The notes: generated by a model not told the origin, from the letters alone. Positions 1 to 8,945 are shown, numbered from the stretch's first letter. The stretch is 41,898 bases of DNA from Rubrivivax sp. (GCA_026125665.1 JAHCKS010000039.1:1-41898); one strand, 5' to 3'. Numbers and translations are program-made.

Positions 1-1
1 C

Positions 2-1948
2 GGCGCGCGGCCCCACGGCGCCTCCGCGCCCGCGCCGGCGCTCGACTCCGACACCCTCTTCGCCGGCGCCGACGGCAGCACGCGCCACGTGCGGCGCAGC
101 ATCAGCGTCGTGCCCGACGAGAGCGACCCGGCACGCGCCTGGGCCCTGGTGGTCGTCATCGACCGCAGCGACGAGCAGGCCGCCGACGCCGAACGCGAAG
201 CGCGCCTGGCGGAGCTCGAGGCGACCCTCGAGTCCACGGCCGACGGCCTGCTCGTCACCGACCTCGCGGGTGGCCTGCGCTCCTTCAACCGCCGCTTCGC
301 CGCGATGTGGGGCCTGCCGGCCGACCTGCTGCGCGCGCGCGACGACAACGCGATCGCGGCCTGGATGCAGCGCAGCGTCATCGACCCCGACGCCTACGCA
401 TCGCGCCTGCGCGTGTTGCTCGAGGCCCCGCTGCTCGCGGCCACCGACCGCCTGTCGCTGCTCGGCGGCGCGGTGCTCGAGCGCGTGACGCGGCCGCTGT
501 GGCGCGACGGCCGGCCGCAGGGGCGCGTGTGGGCCTTCCGCGACCTGAGCGAGCGCCTGGCGGCCGAGGAGCGCATCGAGGCGCTCAGCAGCACCGACGC
601 GCTGACCGGCCTGCCCAACCGGCGCGTCATGTCCGCCTGGGTCGAGCAGGCCGCGCGCGTCGCCGGTGCCGAGGTGCGGCCGAGCGACCGGCAGGGCTTC
701 GCGCTGCTGGTCGTGGACCTGGACCGCTTCCGCCAGATCAACGCCACCTTCGGCCACGCCATGGGCGACCGCGTGCTGCAACACGTGGCGCGCCGCCTGC
801 AGGGCTGCCTGCGCGAGCACGACCGCCTGGCCCGCGTGGGCGGCGACCAGTTCGGCGTGCTGCTCGGCGAGGCCGACGCCGGCGCGGCCGAGACGACGGC
901 GCGGCGCATGCTGAACACGATCGCGCAGCCGTGGTCGCTGGAAGGCGCGACCTTCACGCTCACCTGCAGCATCGGCATCGCGCTCGCGCCGGCGCACGGC
1001 CGCAGCGCCGACGAGCTGGCCCGCCACGCCGAGGCGGCGATGCGTTCGGTGAAGACCGCCGGCCGCGCCAACGTGCGCCTGCATCAGGTGCGCCACGAGG
1101 TCGACCGGCGCAGCCACATGATGCTCGACCACGCGATGCGGCAGGCGCTCGTCAGCGGGCGCTTCCGCCTCGCCTACCAGCCCCAGATCAGCCTCGCCGA
1201 CGGCCGCATCGTCGGTGCCGAGGCGCTGCTGCGCTGGCGCGACCCCGAGCTCGGCGAAGTCCCGCCCTCGCGCTTCATCCCGGTGGCCGAGGAGAGCGGC
1301 TTCATCGTCGCCATCGGCGACTGGGTGCTGGCGCAGGCCGTGCGCCAGGCGACGCTGTGGCACCAGCGCGGCTTCGCGGTACCGGTGGCGGTGAACGTCT
1401 CGGCGCTGCAGTTCCACCAGGCGCAGTTCGTCGAGCGCGTGGCCAGCGTGCTCGCCGTCAGCGGCCTGCCGGCGCACCTGCTCGAGCTCGAGCTGACCGA
1501 ATCGATCCTCGTGCACGACGCCGACGAGGCGCTGGCGCGCCTGCGCTCGCTGGAGCGCCTGGGCGTGCGGCTGTCGATCGACGACTTCGGCACCGGCTAC
1601 TCGAGCCTCGCATACCTGAAGCGCTTCCCGATCGGCAAGCTGAAGATCGACCGCAGCTTCGTGCAAGGCCTGCCCGCCGACGAGACCGACGCCGGCATCG
1701 TGCGCGCCATCCTGCAGATGTCGCGCGCGCTGGACATGCGCGTCATCGCCGAAGGCGTGGAGACCGAGCAGCAGCGCGCGTTCCTCGTGCGCGAGGGCTG
1801 CGCCGAGATGCAGGGTTTCCTCTACGCGCCGGCGCTCGACCCGCTGAGCTTCGAGGAGCGGCTGGCGCTGGCGGTCACCGGAGCGGCCGAGACCGTCGAG
1901 GGTGCGGGCGCGGCCGGCGGCCGCCACATCCGGCTCGTGCGCGGCTGA
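2..1948 (+). CDS. PAS-GGDEF-EAL cyclic-di-GMP signalling protein (5' truncated)
   Basis: The reading frame is open from base 2, so the true start lies upstream of the window; a GTG at 89 is internal. The first ~30 visible residues look like the end of one PAS domain, followed by a short linker and a second PAS domain (about bases 180-570). A GGDEF domain follows (about 590-1070) and then an EAL domain (about 1130-1890). The GGDEF signature reads GGDQF, so diguanylate cyclase activity is doubtful. The EAL domain has AEALLRW, LELTES, DDFGTGYSS and AEGVET, the metal- and substrate-binding set of active c-di-GMP phosphodiesterases. The protein therefore probably degrades c-di-GMP under control of its PAS sensors. 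It could control the pilus encoded downstream, but that is inference. The next gene starts 106 bases later and looks unrelated. Confidence 0.9.
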   Translation, partial: GARPHGASAPAPALDSDTLFAGADGSTRHVRRSISVVPDESDPARAWALVVVIDRSDEQAADAEREARLAELEATLESTADGLLVTDLAGGLRSFNRRFAAMWGLPADLLRARDDNAIAAWMQRSVIDPDAYASRLRVLLEAPLLAATDRLSLLGGAVLERVTRPLWRDGRPQGRVWAFRDLSERLAAEERIEALSSTDALTGLPNRRVMSAWVEQAARVAGAEVRPSDRQGFALLVVDLDRFRQINATFGHAMGDRVLQHVARRLQGCLREHDRLARVGGDQFGVLLGEADAGAAETTARRMLNTIAQPWSLEGATFTLTCSIGIALAPAHGRSADELARHAEAAMRSVKTAGRANVRLHQVRHEVDRRSHMMLDHAMRQALVSGRFRLAYQPQISLADGRIVGAEALLRWRDPELGEVPPSRFIPVAEESGFIVAIGDWVLAQAVRQATLWHQRGFAVPVAVNVSALQFHQAQFVERVASVLAVSGLPAHLLELELTESILVHDADEALARLRSLERLGVRLSIDDFGTGYSSLAYLKRFPIGKLKIDRSFVQGLPADETDAGIVRAILQMSRALDMRVIAEGVETEQQRAFLVREGCAEMQGFLYAPALDPLSFEERLALAVTGAAETVEGAGAAGGRHIRLVRG

Positions 1949-1955
1949 TCGCACG

Positions 1956-1975
1956 CGCGGCGCCACGGCGCCGCG
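1956..1975 (+). terminator. GC-rich hairpin after the EAL gene, no T-tract
   Basis: A perfect 8-bp stem (CGCGGCGC / GCGCCGCG) with a 4-base loop starts 7 bases after the EAL stop codon. No run of T follows, so it may be only a weak terminator or an mRNA 3'-end stabiliser. Confidence 0.35.
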
Positions 1976-2054
1976 GCGGCTGCGGGCATCGTGCCCCGTT
2001 GCGGCGACAATGCCCCGCTGGGAATGCGGCGGGCGTCCCCCGCCATCGCAGCCG

Positions 2055-2381
2055 ATGATCTACAAGTTCAAGAGCGCCGCCAGCGGCGACGTCATCATGC
2101 TCGGCCCGCACGGCGACGCGATGCTGCGCCTGCTCGGCCGCGAGCCTTCGGCCAAGGGCATCGTCGAGCCGCGCGACATGCCGGCGGCGGTGGCGGCCTT
2201 GCGGGCCGCCATCGAGCGCTCCGAGCGCGGCGAAGGCGGCGAGGCCGCCGCCCGCGAGGGAGGGTCCGAGGCCGGCCAGGAAGAGGAACACCCCGTGAGC
2301 CTGCGCCGCCGCCTGTGGCCGATGATCGACCTGCTCGAGCGAGCCGCGAAGGCCGACGTACCCGTGGTATGGGGCGTCTGA
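2055..2381 (+). CDS. DUF1840 domain protein
   Basis: This 108-residue cytosolic protein matches the DUF1840 family, common in betaproteobacteria and without a known function. It opens with MIYKFKS, has the conserved 'D(V/I)IML' strand near residue 14, and ends with 'RRRLWPMIDLL' and a short hydrophobic tail. A low-complexity Glu/Gly/Ala linker lies around residues 55-80. The ATG at 2055 is preferred because family members begin exactly at this first beta-strand; the same frame is open upstream to 1902 but the extension has no family character. A -10-like GACAAT at 2006-2011 would give a leader of roughly 35-40 bases. The downstream PEBP-like gene starts 40 bases after the stop and may be co-transcribed. 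Confidence 0.85.
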   Translation: MIYKFKSAASGDVIMLGPHGDAMLRLLGREPSAKGIVEPRDMPAAVAALRAAIERSERGEGGEAAAREGGSEAGQEEEHPVSLRRRLWPMIDLLERAAKADVPVVWGV

Positions 2382-2421
2382 CGCACCTGGGAAGGGGCCG
2401 CCGCCGAGCGGCCGCCGCGCG

Positions 2422-3093
2422 ATGAAGCTGTGGAGCGACAGCTGGACCAACGGCGACCGCATTCCGCCGCGCTACGCCGCCGGGCGGCCCGACGCTGCCG
2501 GCGGCGCCACTTTCGGCGACAACCTCAACCCGCACCTGGCCTGGAGCGAGCTGCCCGAGGGCACGCGCTCGATGGTGCTGATCTGCCACGACTTCGACGC
2601 GCCGCTGCAGGCCGGCCGCGTCAACCGCGAAGGCACCGAGGTGCCGGTGGACGAGGAGCGCGGCGACTTCTTCCACTGGGTGCTGATCGACCTGCCGCCG
2701 CGACCGATGGTCATCGGCGAGGGCGAGTTCAGCCGCGGCTTCGTGCCGCGCGGCAAGCCCGGCCCGGCGGCGCCGAACGGTGCGCGCCACGGCCGCAACG
2801 ACTACACGCGCTGGTTCGCCGGCGACGCGGCGATGGCCGGCGACTACTTCGGCTACGACGGCCCGTTCCCGCCGTGGAACGACGCGCTCGTGCACCACTA
2901 CGTGTTCACGCTCTACGCCGTGGCGCTGCCGCGGCTGCCGCTGGAAGGCGTGTTCGACGGCCCCGACGTGCGGCGCGCGCTCGCCGGGCGCGTGCTCGCC
3001 GAAGCCACGTTCTCGGGCACCTACACGCTGAACCGGCGCCTGCTCGAGGACCCCGCACCGGGGCGCGGCGCGGCGGCGCGGGAGGCAGGCTGA
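2422..3093 (+). CDS. YbhB/YbcL-type phosphatidylethanolamine-binding-protein family (Raf-kinase-inhibitor-like)
   Basis: The 223-residue product matches bacterial PEBP/RKIP-like proteins (YbhB/YbcL). Visible hallmarks are 'GDNLNPHLAWSELPEG' near the N terminus, 'ICHDFDAP' (the D-x-D/P anion-pocket strand), 'FFHWVLIDLPP', and 'GYDGPFPPWND' followed by 'HHYVFTLYAV', the second half of the conserved pocket. No signal peptide or membrane segment is seen. Bacterial members are thought to bind small anionic ligands but no reaction is established. At 223 residues it is longer than the ~160-180 of E. coli YbhB, with extra loops around residues 70-85 and 110-130. Its TGA overlaps the CTG start proposed for the next gene, which suggests translational coupling. 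Confidence 0.85.
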   Translation: MKLWSDSWTNGDRIPPRYAAGRPDAAGGATFGDNLNPHLAWSELPEGTRSMVLICHDFDAPLQAGRVNREGTEVPVDEERGDFFHWVLIDLPPRPMVIGEGEFSRGFVPRGKPGPAAPNGARHGRNDYTRWFAGDAAMAGDYFGYDGPFPPWNDALVHHYVFTLYAVALPRLPLEGVFDGPDVRRALAGRVLAEATFSGTYTLNRRLLEDPAPGRGAAAREAG

Positions 3094-3731
3094 ACGCCGC
3101 CGGGCTCGTCGAGGCCACGCGGCTCGTCGTCGTGCGGCACGGCGAGACGGCGTGGAACGCGACACAGCGCATCCAGGGCCAGGTCGACGAGCCCTTGAAC
3201 GAACGCGGCCGCTGGCAGGCCGCGCGCCTGGCCGCGGCGCTGCGCACCGAAGGCCTGACGCGCGTCTACAGCAGCGACCTCGCGCGGGCGCGCGCCACCG
3301 CCGCGGCGGTGGCGCAAGCCGCCGGCCTGCACGCGGTACACACGGAGGCGGCGCTGCGCGAGCGTGCCTTCGGCAGCTTCGAGGGCCTGACCTATGCCGA
3401 AGTCGAAGCGCGCTGGCCCGACGACGTGCGCCGCTGGCGCGCTCGCGAGCCGGGCTTCGCGCCCGGGGGCGGCGAGGCTCCGGAGGTGTTCTACGCGCGC
3501 TGCGTGCCGGCCGCGGCGGCGATTGCCGCGCGCCACCCCGGCGAGGTGGTGGCGCTGGTGGCGCACGGCGGGGTGCTCGACTGCCTGTACCGCGCCGCCA
3601 CCGGCGCGGCGCTGCAGGCGCCACGCACCTGGCAGCTCGGCAACGCCAGCATCAACCGGCTGCTGTGGAACGGCGAGGGTTTCGCCCTCGTCGGCTGGAA
3701 CGACGACGCGCACCTTCAGCCGGAGGGCTGA
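3090..3731 (+). CDS. Histidine phosphatase (phosphoglycerate-mutase-like) family protein, probable CTG start
   Basis: The 213-residue protein belongs to the histidine phosphatase superfamily. The phosphohistidine motif VVRHGET is near residue 16, SSDLARARATA carries the second phosphate-binding arginine, 'FGSFEGLTYAE' supplies the acid, and VALVAHGGVLD carries the second catalytic histidine. Substrate cannot be read from sequence; relatives include CobC/GpmB-like phosphatases. No ATG, GTG or TTG lies in frame before the first beta-strand. A GGAGG at 3081-3085 sits 4 bases before CTG 3090, overlapping the previous stop, so CTG is the best start. A GTG at 3132 would cut off the first strand. 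The stop codon lies in the loop of a perfect hairpin (3719-3742). The gene converges with pilY1 24 bases away. Confidence 0.85.
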   Translation: MNAAGLVEATRLVVVRHGETAWNATQRIQGQVDEPLNERGRWQAARLAAALRTEGLTRVYSSDLARARATAAAVAQAAGLHAVHTEAALRERAFGSFEGLTYAEVEARWPDDVRRWRAREPGFAPGGGEAPEVFYARCVPAAAAIAARHPGEVVALVAHGGVLDCLYRAATGAALQAPRTWQLGNASINRLLWNGEGFALVGWNDDAHLQPEG

Positions 3732-3742
3732 CGCCCTCCGGC
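3719..3742. terminator. Perfect hairpin between convergent genes; stop codon in the loop
   Basis: Arms GCCGGAGGGC (3719-3728) and GCCCTCCGGC (3733-3742) form a perfect 10-bp stem with a 4-base loop. The TGA of the histidine phosphatase gene (3729-3731) is in that loop. The hairpin also lies 14 bases beyond the pilY1 stop on the other strand. It has no T-tract on either side, so it is a candidate bidirectional but non-canonical terminator. Confidence 0.5.
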
Positions 3743-3755
3743 GGCGCACCCGGCA

Positions 3756-6700
3756 CTACCTGCGCAGCTCGCGCCAGGCGTTCTTCGACGGCGGGATCGT
3801 CTGGCCGATCGGCAGCTGCCGCTGGAAGATCGTGTCGTCGGAGCGGTGCGTGGTGCCGAAGATCTTGCCGTCCACCGCGCGCAGCGTGATGACGCGCGAC
3901 GCGTTCGCGGTGCTCGAGATGAGCGTCGCCACGAACGTCGAGCCCGCGACCTTCTGGCCGGTGCCGATGTCCACCAGGTACAGCCACGAGCTCTGCGAGC
4001 AATCGGTGCTGCCGTTGGTGTTGGTGACGAAGGCCACGGTGCCGTAGGTCACCACCGGCTGCGTGTTGGCCTGCTCGCCCGCCGGCAGGTCGAAGTACCA
4101 GCCGCGGCCGCTGGACCAGTTGAACGCGGCACCGGTGAGCGGCGTCGAGGCCACCGTGTTGTTGTCGGCGGGGCGCGAGTAGCTGCGTTGCGTGAGGCCC
4201 GCGCGCGCGTTGGCCAGCGTGGCGCCGTCGGCGATGGCGTAGAAGCTCTGCGTGCGCGTGCTGCCGAAGTCGCCGATGTCGAGCACGCGGCCGGTGCCCA
4301 CGAGGATGATGCGCTTGCCGGCCATCGACACCAGCTCCGGCGCCGCCGTCACGGGCTGGCGGTTGCCCGAGGCGTCGTAGAGCGTCGCGACGAGCGTCGC
4401 GTCGTGCGTGCCGGCGCCCGCCGTGGCGAGGTCGAACTTCCAGACGTTGCCGTAGAGGTCTCCGCCGTAGACGTAGCGCGTCGTGCCGTCGGCTTCCTTC
4501 ATCGCCGAGACGTGCGCCAGGCCCGCTTCGTTGCCGGCGCTGCCCTCGGTGGTGCGGAAGGTCTTGATGACGGCGCCGGTGGTGGCATTGAGCATCCACA
4601 GGCGGCCCTTACCGTCGCCGATGCTGGTGCCGTTGTCGTAGCCCGACGTGACGAGCACGACGTTGCCGTCGGCCGCGGTGCGCGTGATGACCGGCTTGCC
4701 GACGGTGTAGCCCATCAGGCTGCGGTTCGTCGCGTCGGTCGTGGCCGGGAAGACCCAGCGGAACTGCGCCGCCGCCGCGGTGGCGTTGGCCGGGCGCGGG
4801 TTGGTGACGTCCAGCGCGTAGTAGCTGCGCCCGGCCGCGCCGAGGCCACCGACCAGCAGCTTGCTGCTGCCGCCGGACAGCTGCGCGAAGGTCGGCGTGG
4901 CGTCCAGCTGCGTCTTGAACACCCAGCCGCGCGCCACCGAGGCACCGGCACTGGCCAGCGTGTCCGAGGGGTGGTAGGCCCACAGCTCGGCGCCGGTGGT
5001 GGTGTCGAAGGCGTGCAGCATGCCTTCGCCCGAGGCCAGGTAGACGACGCCGTCCGGGCGCGAGACCACCGGCTCGGCGTTGATGACCGCGCCGATGAGG
5101 CTGGTGCGCTGGCGAACGGTGATGCCCTCGCCGGTGCGGTTGCCGCGCATCCACTCGACGACCTGGGTGTCGGTGTAGCTGGCGGGGCTCGGGTTGACCG
5201 TGGCGCCGACGTTGGCGACGGTCAGGTCGAGGCCGCTGGCGTTGTTGCTCGTGAAGATCAGGCGCGTCGTCCAGTCGCGCGCTGCGAGCAGCGCTTCGGC
5301 CGACCAGGTTGCCGTGGCGCTCACGGCGCCCGTGGCGTTGTCGACGGCGTTGCGCGTGAGGTCGCCCGACCAGCCGCGGGCGTTGTACTTGCCGAGGTAA
5401 GCGTAATCGTCGCCGCGCCCGAGGTTGACCGAGCTGACGCCGATCGCGGACTGCGCGCCGTTCTGCGACAGGATGTCGTCCAGGCCGGCGCGGATGCGCA
5501 GCGCCGTCTCCTCGGGCGTCGTCGCCAGGTACATCTTGCCGCGGCCGTTGATCGTGGCGTGCCACAGGTCGTCGACCGAGCTCGGGTTGCGGTTCTGGTT
5601 CGGCACCGGCCAGGCCGCAGCCGTCGTGGGCTGCGGCGACGTCTCGTCGAAGAACAGCGTGCCGCGCGCACCCATCGTCAGGCCGTAGGTGTTGACGTGC
5701 AGATCGGTGTTGCTGTCGCTGGGCGTCACCGGCAGCTGCCCCGTCGCCAGCGTCGTGCGCGGGTTGTTCGTGTACAGGCGCAGCGCCAGGTCGGCCAGCG
5801 AGCCGGCGTGGATCGTCTCGTACGGCACGCCGGTGCCCCAGGTGGCAGCGGACTTGCCGCTCTGGTAGGCCGGATAGGTCACGCTGGAGGCGTTGGCGAA
5901 GCCGTCGGTGACGATGAAGGCGTTGTTGCGCTGGCAGGCGTACTGCACGATCGACGAGCCGGTCGAGTCGTTGCCGGCGAACTGCTGGCCGATGTAGTCG
6001 AGGGTCTCGCGCGTCGGTGTGCCGCCGCTGCGGTCGGTCTCGTAGAAGATGCCGGCCAGGCGCAGGCGGTTGGCCGTCGGGTCGGTGGAGTCGGCGTCGT
6101 ACATGCGCGGGGTCGTGCGGCTGTTGAATGCGACGACGCCCAGGCGCATGCCCGACAGGTTCTCCATCGTCTCGCCCATCGCGCCGGCGAGCATCATCTT
6201 GCGCTTGCGGTAGTACTGGAACCAGTTGGCGAAGTTCTGCATCTCGTCCGCGTAGCTGCGGCCCGAGGGGAACGTGTTGCCGGCCTTGATCTCGTAGCGC
6301 TTCAGCGTCACGGTCGTGCTGCCGGGGAGGTAGGCGCAGCTGTCGGTGCCCACGCTGGGCGTGGACGGCACGGTGCAGGCCTCGCGCACCCAGTAGGTGG
6401 CCGGGTAGTACGACATCGCCACCCGCGTCACGGCGTTGGCGGCGGCGTCGGTGTCGCTGCCGAGCGCGGCGCTCCAGGCGGCCGGGCAGCCGCCGTTGTT
6501 GTTGTTGCACTCGCGGATCTGCGCCCCGGCCGGCAGGCGCATGCCGGGCAAGGCCGTGAAGACGTGGTTGTCGCTCGTGCTCGAGATGTTGGCCGTGAGG
6601 TTGAAGGTCGACGTGCCGAAGATCGGATGCGACTTCGCCGCCGTCGAGCTGGCGTTGCCCGGCGTCACGGCGCCCCCGGCGAGCTGCGCCGGCGCCCACG

Positions 6701-7244
6701 GCTGGTAGGTGACCAGCGGGTTGTAGTAGATCGGGTTGTGCAGCGGCGAGTCGGCCGGCGTCGACGACGCCGGGCGGTAGACACCGGCGCCGTCGCGGTA
6801 CACGCCCGACCAGCGCAGGAACGCGAACTGCGTCGTCGGCAGGATGGCGAAGTGGTCGCTGCCGGCGTCGTTGTAGACGCGGTTGCCGGTGCCCGTGCCG
6901 TTGGGGAACAGGTACACCATCTTGCGCCACGTCGCGTTGGCGTCGCCGGCGGCATTGAAGTGCGTCGTCGTCAGGGTGCGCAGCGTCGGGTTCGGATGCG
7001 CGGCGTCGGTGCCCCAGCCGGTGCCGTTCGCGAAGTCCCACCAGAAGGCACCGTCGTTGTTGTACATCATGACCTCGGAGTCCATCGACCCCGAGTCGTC
7101 CATGCCGAAGATGACGTTCGGCTTGGCCAGCACGCTCACCTTGAGCGGCAGCTCGGCCAGGCTGGTGGCCTGCGCGGCAGTGACCCACGCGAGGCCGGCC
7201 AGCGCGCAGGCGCTGATGCAGGCTTGAAGACGGCGCTTGTTCAT
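3756..7244 (-). CDS. pilY1: PilY1/PilC-type type IV pilus tip adhesin and biogenesis factor
   Basis: The 1162-residue protein starts with a signal peptide (MNKRRLQACISACALAG..., hydrophobic to an AQA site near residue 24). It continues with 'IFGMDDSGSMDSE', a von Willebrand A-type MIDAS (D-x-S-x-S), and a vWA-like region reaching 'NAFIVTDGF'. The C-terminal third is the PilC_beta propeller, from 'VINAEPVVSRPDGVVYLASGEGMLHAFD' repeats to 'YVYGGDLYGNVWKFDL'. PilY1 sits at the pilus tip and outer surface, antagonises PilT retraction and binds surfaces. The loop before 'VYGGDL' reads MKEADGTTRY and lacks the D-x-N-x-D-G-x-x-D calcium site typical of Pseudomonas PilY1. ATG 7244 was chosen because the signal peptide begins there; upstream sequence in frame is pilX antisense shadow. 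It is the last gene of the pilus operon, 25 bases after pilX. Confidence 0.93.
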   Translation of the reverse strand: MNKRRLQACISACALAGLAWVTAAQATSLAELPLKVSVLAKPNVIFGMDDSGSMDSEVMMYNNDGAFWWDFANGTGWGTDAAHPNPTLRTLTTTHFNAAGDANATWRKMVYLFPNGTGTGNRVYNDAGSDHFAILPTTQFAFLRWSGVYRDGAGVYRPASSTPADSPLHNPIYYNPLVTYQPWAPAQLAGGAVTPGNASSTAAKSHPIFGTSTFNLTANISSTSDNHVFTALPGMRLPAGAQIRECNNNNGGCPAAWSAALGSDTDAAANAVTRVAMSYYPATYWVREACTVPSTPSVGTDSCAYLPGSTTVTLKRYEIKAGNTFPSGRSYADEMQNFANWFQYYRKRKMMLAGAMGETMENLSGMRLGVVAFNSRTTPRMYDADSTDPTANRLRLAGIFYETDRSGGTPTRETLDYIGQQFAGNDSTGSSIVQYACQRNNAFIVTDGFANASSVTYPAYQSGKSAATWGTGVPYETIHAGSLADLALRLYTNNPRTTLATGQLPVTPSDSNTDLHVNTYGLTMGARGTLFFDETSPQPTTAAAWPVPNQNRNPSSVDDLWHATINGRGKMYLATTPEETALRIRAGLDDILSQNGAQSAIGVSSVNLGRGDDYAYLGKYNARGWSGDLTRNAVDNATGAVSATATWSAEALLAARDWTTRLIFTSNNASGLDLTVANVGATVNPSPASYTDTQVVEWMRGNRTGEGITVRQRTSLIGAVINAEPVVSRPDGVVYLASGEGMLHAFDTTTGAELWAYHPSDTLASAGASVARGWVFKTQLDATPTFAQLSGGSSKLLVGGLGAAGRSYYALDVTNPRPANATAAAAQFRWVFPATTDATNRSLMGYTVGKPVITRTAADGNVVLVTSGYDNGTSIGDGKGRLWMLNATTGAVIKTFRTTEGSAGNEAGLAHVSAMKEADGTTRYVYGGDLYGNVWKFDLATAGAGTHDATLVATLYDASGNRQPVTAAPELVSMAGKRIILVGTGRVLDIGDFGSTRTQSFYAIADGATLANARAGLTQRSYSRPADNNTVASTPLTGAAFNWSSGRGWYFDLPAGEQANTQPVVTYGTVAFVTNTNGSTDCSQSSWLYLVDIGTGQKVAGSTFVATLISSTANASRVITLRAVDGKIFGTTHRSDDTIFQRQLPIGQTIPPSKNAWRELRR

Positions 7245-7269
7245 GGCGTTGGCACTCCCATGGTTCGTA

Positions 7270-7848
7270 TCAGGACGAACCCTTGCTGACCAGCGTCTGC
7301 ACCCAGGTCTCGGCGTCCTTGGGGCCGACCACGCGCACGGTGATGCGGAACTGGCGCGTGTTGGGCGGGTCGACCTCCTCGTGGCCGACGCGGCTGGAGC
7401 TGACCTGCGGCACCTGGCGCACGAGGCACTGGCGCAGCGTGTCGGTGACCGGCGCCACGTTGCACAGCCGCTCGACGACGTAGCGCACGCTGTAGCTGCC
7501 GACGACGATCTCGGGCGCGGCGTCCCAGGCGACGTTGGGCATGCCGTTGGCATCGGCCGCCTGCGTCGTCGCCCAGTACCAGGTGCCGGCGTTGTTCTCC
7601 TCGGTGGCCAGGCCCTGCGTGGCGACGAAGGCGGTGTTGATGCCGACCTCGCTCGCCTGCAGCGAGGCTTCACGCGCGGCGTTGTTGCCCGTGGCCAGCG
7701 TGCCGATCTCGGTCATGCGCGCCAGCGCCATGCCGCCCAGCACCATCACCGACATCAGCAGCAGCACGACGAGGATGGTCACGCCGCGCTGCACGCGCCC
7801 GGCGCCACCGGAGCGGCCGCGGTGCGGCCGTTGGGCGGTTCGGTTCAT
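7270..7848 (-). CDS. pilX: PilX-like minor pilin
   Basis: This 192-residue protein has a short basic leader ending in QRG, then 'VTILVVLLLMSVMVLGGMALARM', the hydrophobic helix of a type III (type IV prepilin) signal. The residue at +5 after the expected PilD cleavage is Val, not Glu, which is common among PilX proteins. The globular part contains two cysteines ('RLCNVAP', 'QCLVRQ') that could form the D-region disulphide. PilX family proteins prime pilus assembly together with PilV, PilW, FimU/FimT and PilY1. The ATG at 7848 overlaps the pilW TGA by four bases (ATGA), indicating translational coupling, and pilY1 follows directly. Assignment rests mainly on position and the N-terminal helix because minor pilins diverge quickly. 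Confidence 0.85.
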   Translation of the reverse strand: MNRTAQRPHRGRSGGAGRVQRGVTILVVLLLMSVMVLGGMALARMTEIGTLATGNNAAREASLQASEVGINTAFVATQGLATEENNAGTWYWATTQAADANGMPNVAWDAAPEIVVGSYSVRYVVERLCNVAPVTDTLRQCLVRQVPQVSSSRVGHEEVDPPNTRQFRITVRVVGPKDAETWVQTLVSKGSS

Positions 7849-8945
7849 GGCACCATCCCCAGCACGAGGTTGCGCAACGGCACGACGAGCGTGACCGTGC
7901 GGTAGCGGTAGCACTGCCAGTCGGCGACATCGGCCACGACGGCGCCGCCGAAGAGCGTGGGCATGGCGGTCGTCGCCTCGCAGTTGCCGGCGGTGTTCGG
8001 CTTCTCGCGTTGCGTGCTGCGCGTCACGAGGCCGATGCGCAGCGCGCGCACGCGCGGCAGGTTGGCGGGCGTCAGCGCCGCGAAGCCCCCGGTGGCCGGC
8101 TGCCAGGCGGCGAGCGCGGTCGTGCCGGCGTCGGCGAGGCCATACTCGGCGCGGAAGGCCATGACGTTGCGGGCCAGCACCACGGGTGCACCGCCGAGCG
8201 GCCGCTCGAGCACGAGGTCGGTGCCGCTGCGCCGGTAGCGGGACCAGCGCAGGTCGCCGAGCAGCGTGACGCGGCCGCGGTCCGGGTAGGTGGGGTTGGT
8301 CGTGAACGCGGCGCGGTTGAAGCGCGCGGTGCTGACGTTGGCGAACTCGACCATCTGCGCCGTGTCCACGCCGGCCGCGGTGTTGGCGGTGACGGTGCGC
8401 ACGACACACGGGTCGCCGGGCGTCGCCGGCGCCAGCAGCACGGCCTGGCCCACCGCCACGGGCAGCAACGAGCGCACCGGCGCCGAACCGGCCGTCGCCG
8501 CGGCATTGAGCAGCACGTTGGCGCCGGCCGACACATCGGTGGCGTAGAGCACGTCGATGCGATCGCCGGCCGCCTCGGCCGTGATGGCGACCGGCGTGAA
8601 CGCCGGCCCGTCCAGCAGCACCGTGGTGTCGCTGCTCAGGTTCAGGCGCTGGCAGAGGAACTGCGAGTCGCCGAAGAAGCCCAGCCCCGCGGCCGAAACG
8701 TCGTCGCGCAGTGCCGCCAGCGCGGTGTTGGCGTTGATGAGCGTGCCCCCGGTGCCGATGCCCTGGCGCTGCGCGGCGGTGAAGAGCATTGCGCCGCTGG
8801 TCGCGGTGAGGCTGACGAGCAGTGCGACGACGATGCCCACCATGAGTTCGATGAGCGACAGGCCGCGGCGCAGCCCGTCGACCGGCAGGCGGCGGCGCGG
8901 CAGGCCGCCGGCGTGCGCGCGGTGGCGGTGAGGTTCAGCGCACAT
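7845..8945 (-). CDS. pilW: PilW-like minor pilin
   Basis: The 366-residue product has a 28-residue basic leader and then RRG cleaved before 'LSLIELMVGIVVALLVSL', a canonical prepilin signal with Glu at +5. The helix is followed by 'QRQGIGTGGTLINANTALAALRDDVSAAGLGFF', the conserved PilW segment, and a long beta-rich C-terminal domain with several cysteines. PilW is a minor pilin of the priming complex that sits at the pilus tip. The usual PilW length (270-370 residues) fits. The start at 8945 gives a longer leader than usual; a later in-frame start is possible but no better ATG is seen before the helix. The 3' end overlaps pilX by ATGA, and the 5' end overlaps the end of pilV by 11 bases. Confidence 0.9.
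   Translation of the reverse strand: MCAEPHRHRAHAGGLPRRRLPVDGLRRGLSLIELMVGIVVALLVSLTATSGAMLFTAAQRQGIGTGGTLINANTALAALRDDVSAAGLGFFGDSQFLCQRLNLSSDTTVLLDGPAFTPVAITAEAAGDRIDVLYATDVSAGANVLLNAAATAGSAPVRSLLPVAVGQAVLLAPATPGDPCVVRTVTANTAAGVDTAQMVEFANVSTARFNRAAFTTNPTYPDRGRVTLLGDLRWSRYRRSGTDLVLERPLGGAPVVLARNVMAFRAEYGLADAGTTALAAWQPATGGFAALTPANLPRVRALRIGLVTRSTQREKPNTAGNCEATTAMPTLFGGAVVADVADWQCYRYRTVTLVVPLRNLVLGMVP

Noticed and set aside
3846-7289. Long plus-strand open frame of over 1100 codons opposite pilY1
   Set aside because: It is an Arg/Ala/Gly/Val-rich mirror of pilY1 with no start site or family character, as expected from codon bias in high-GC DNA.
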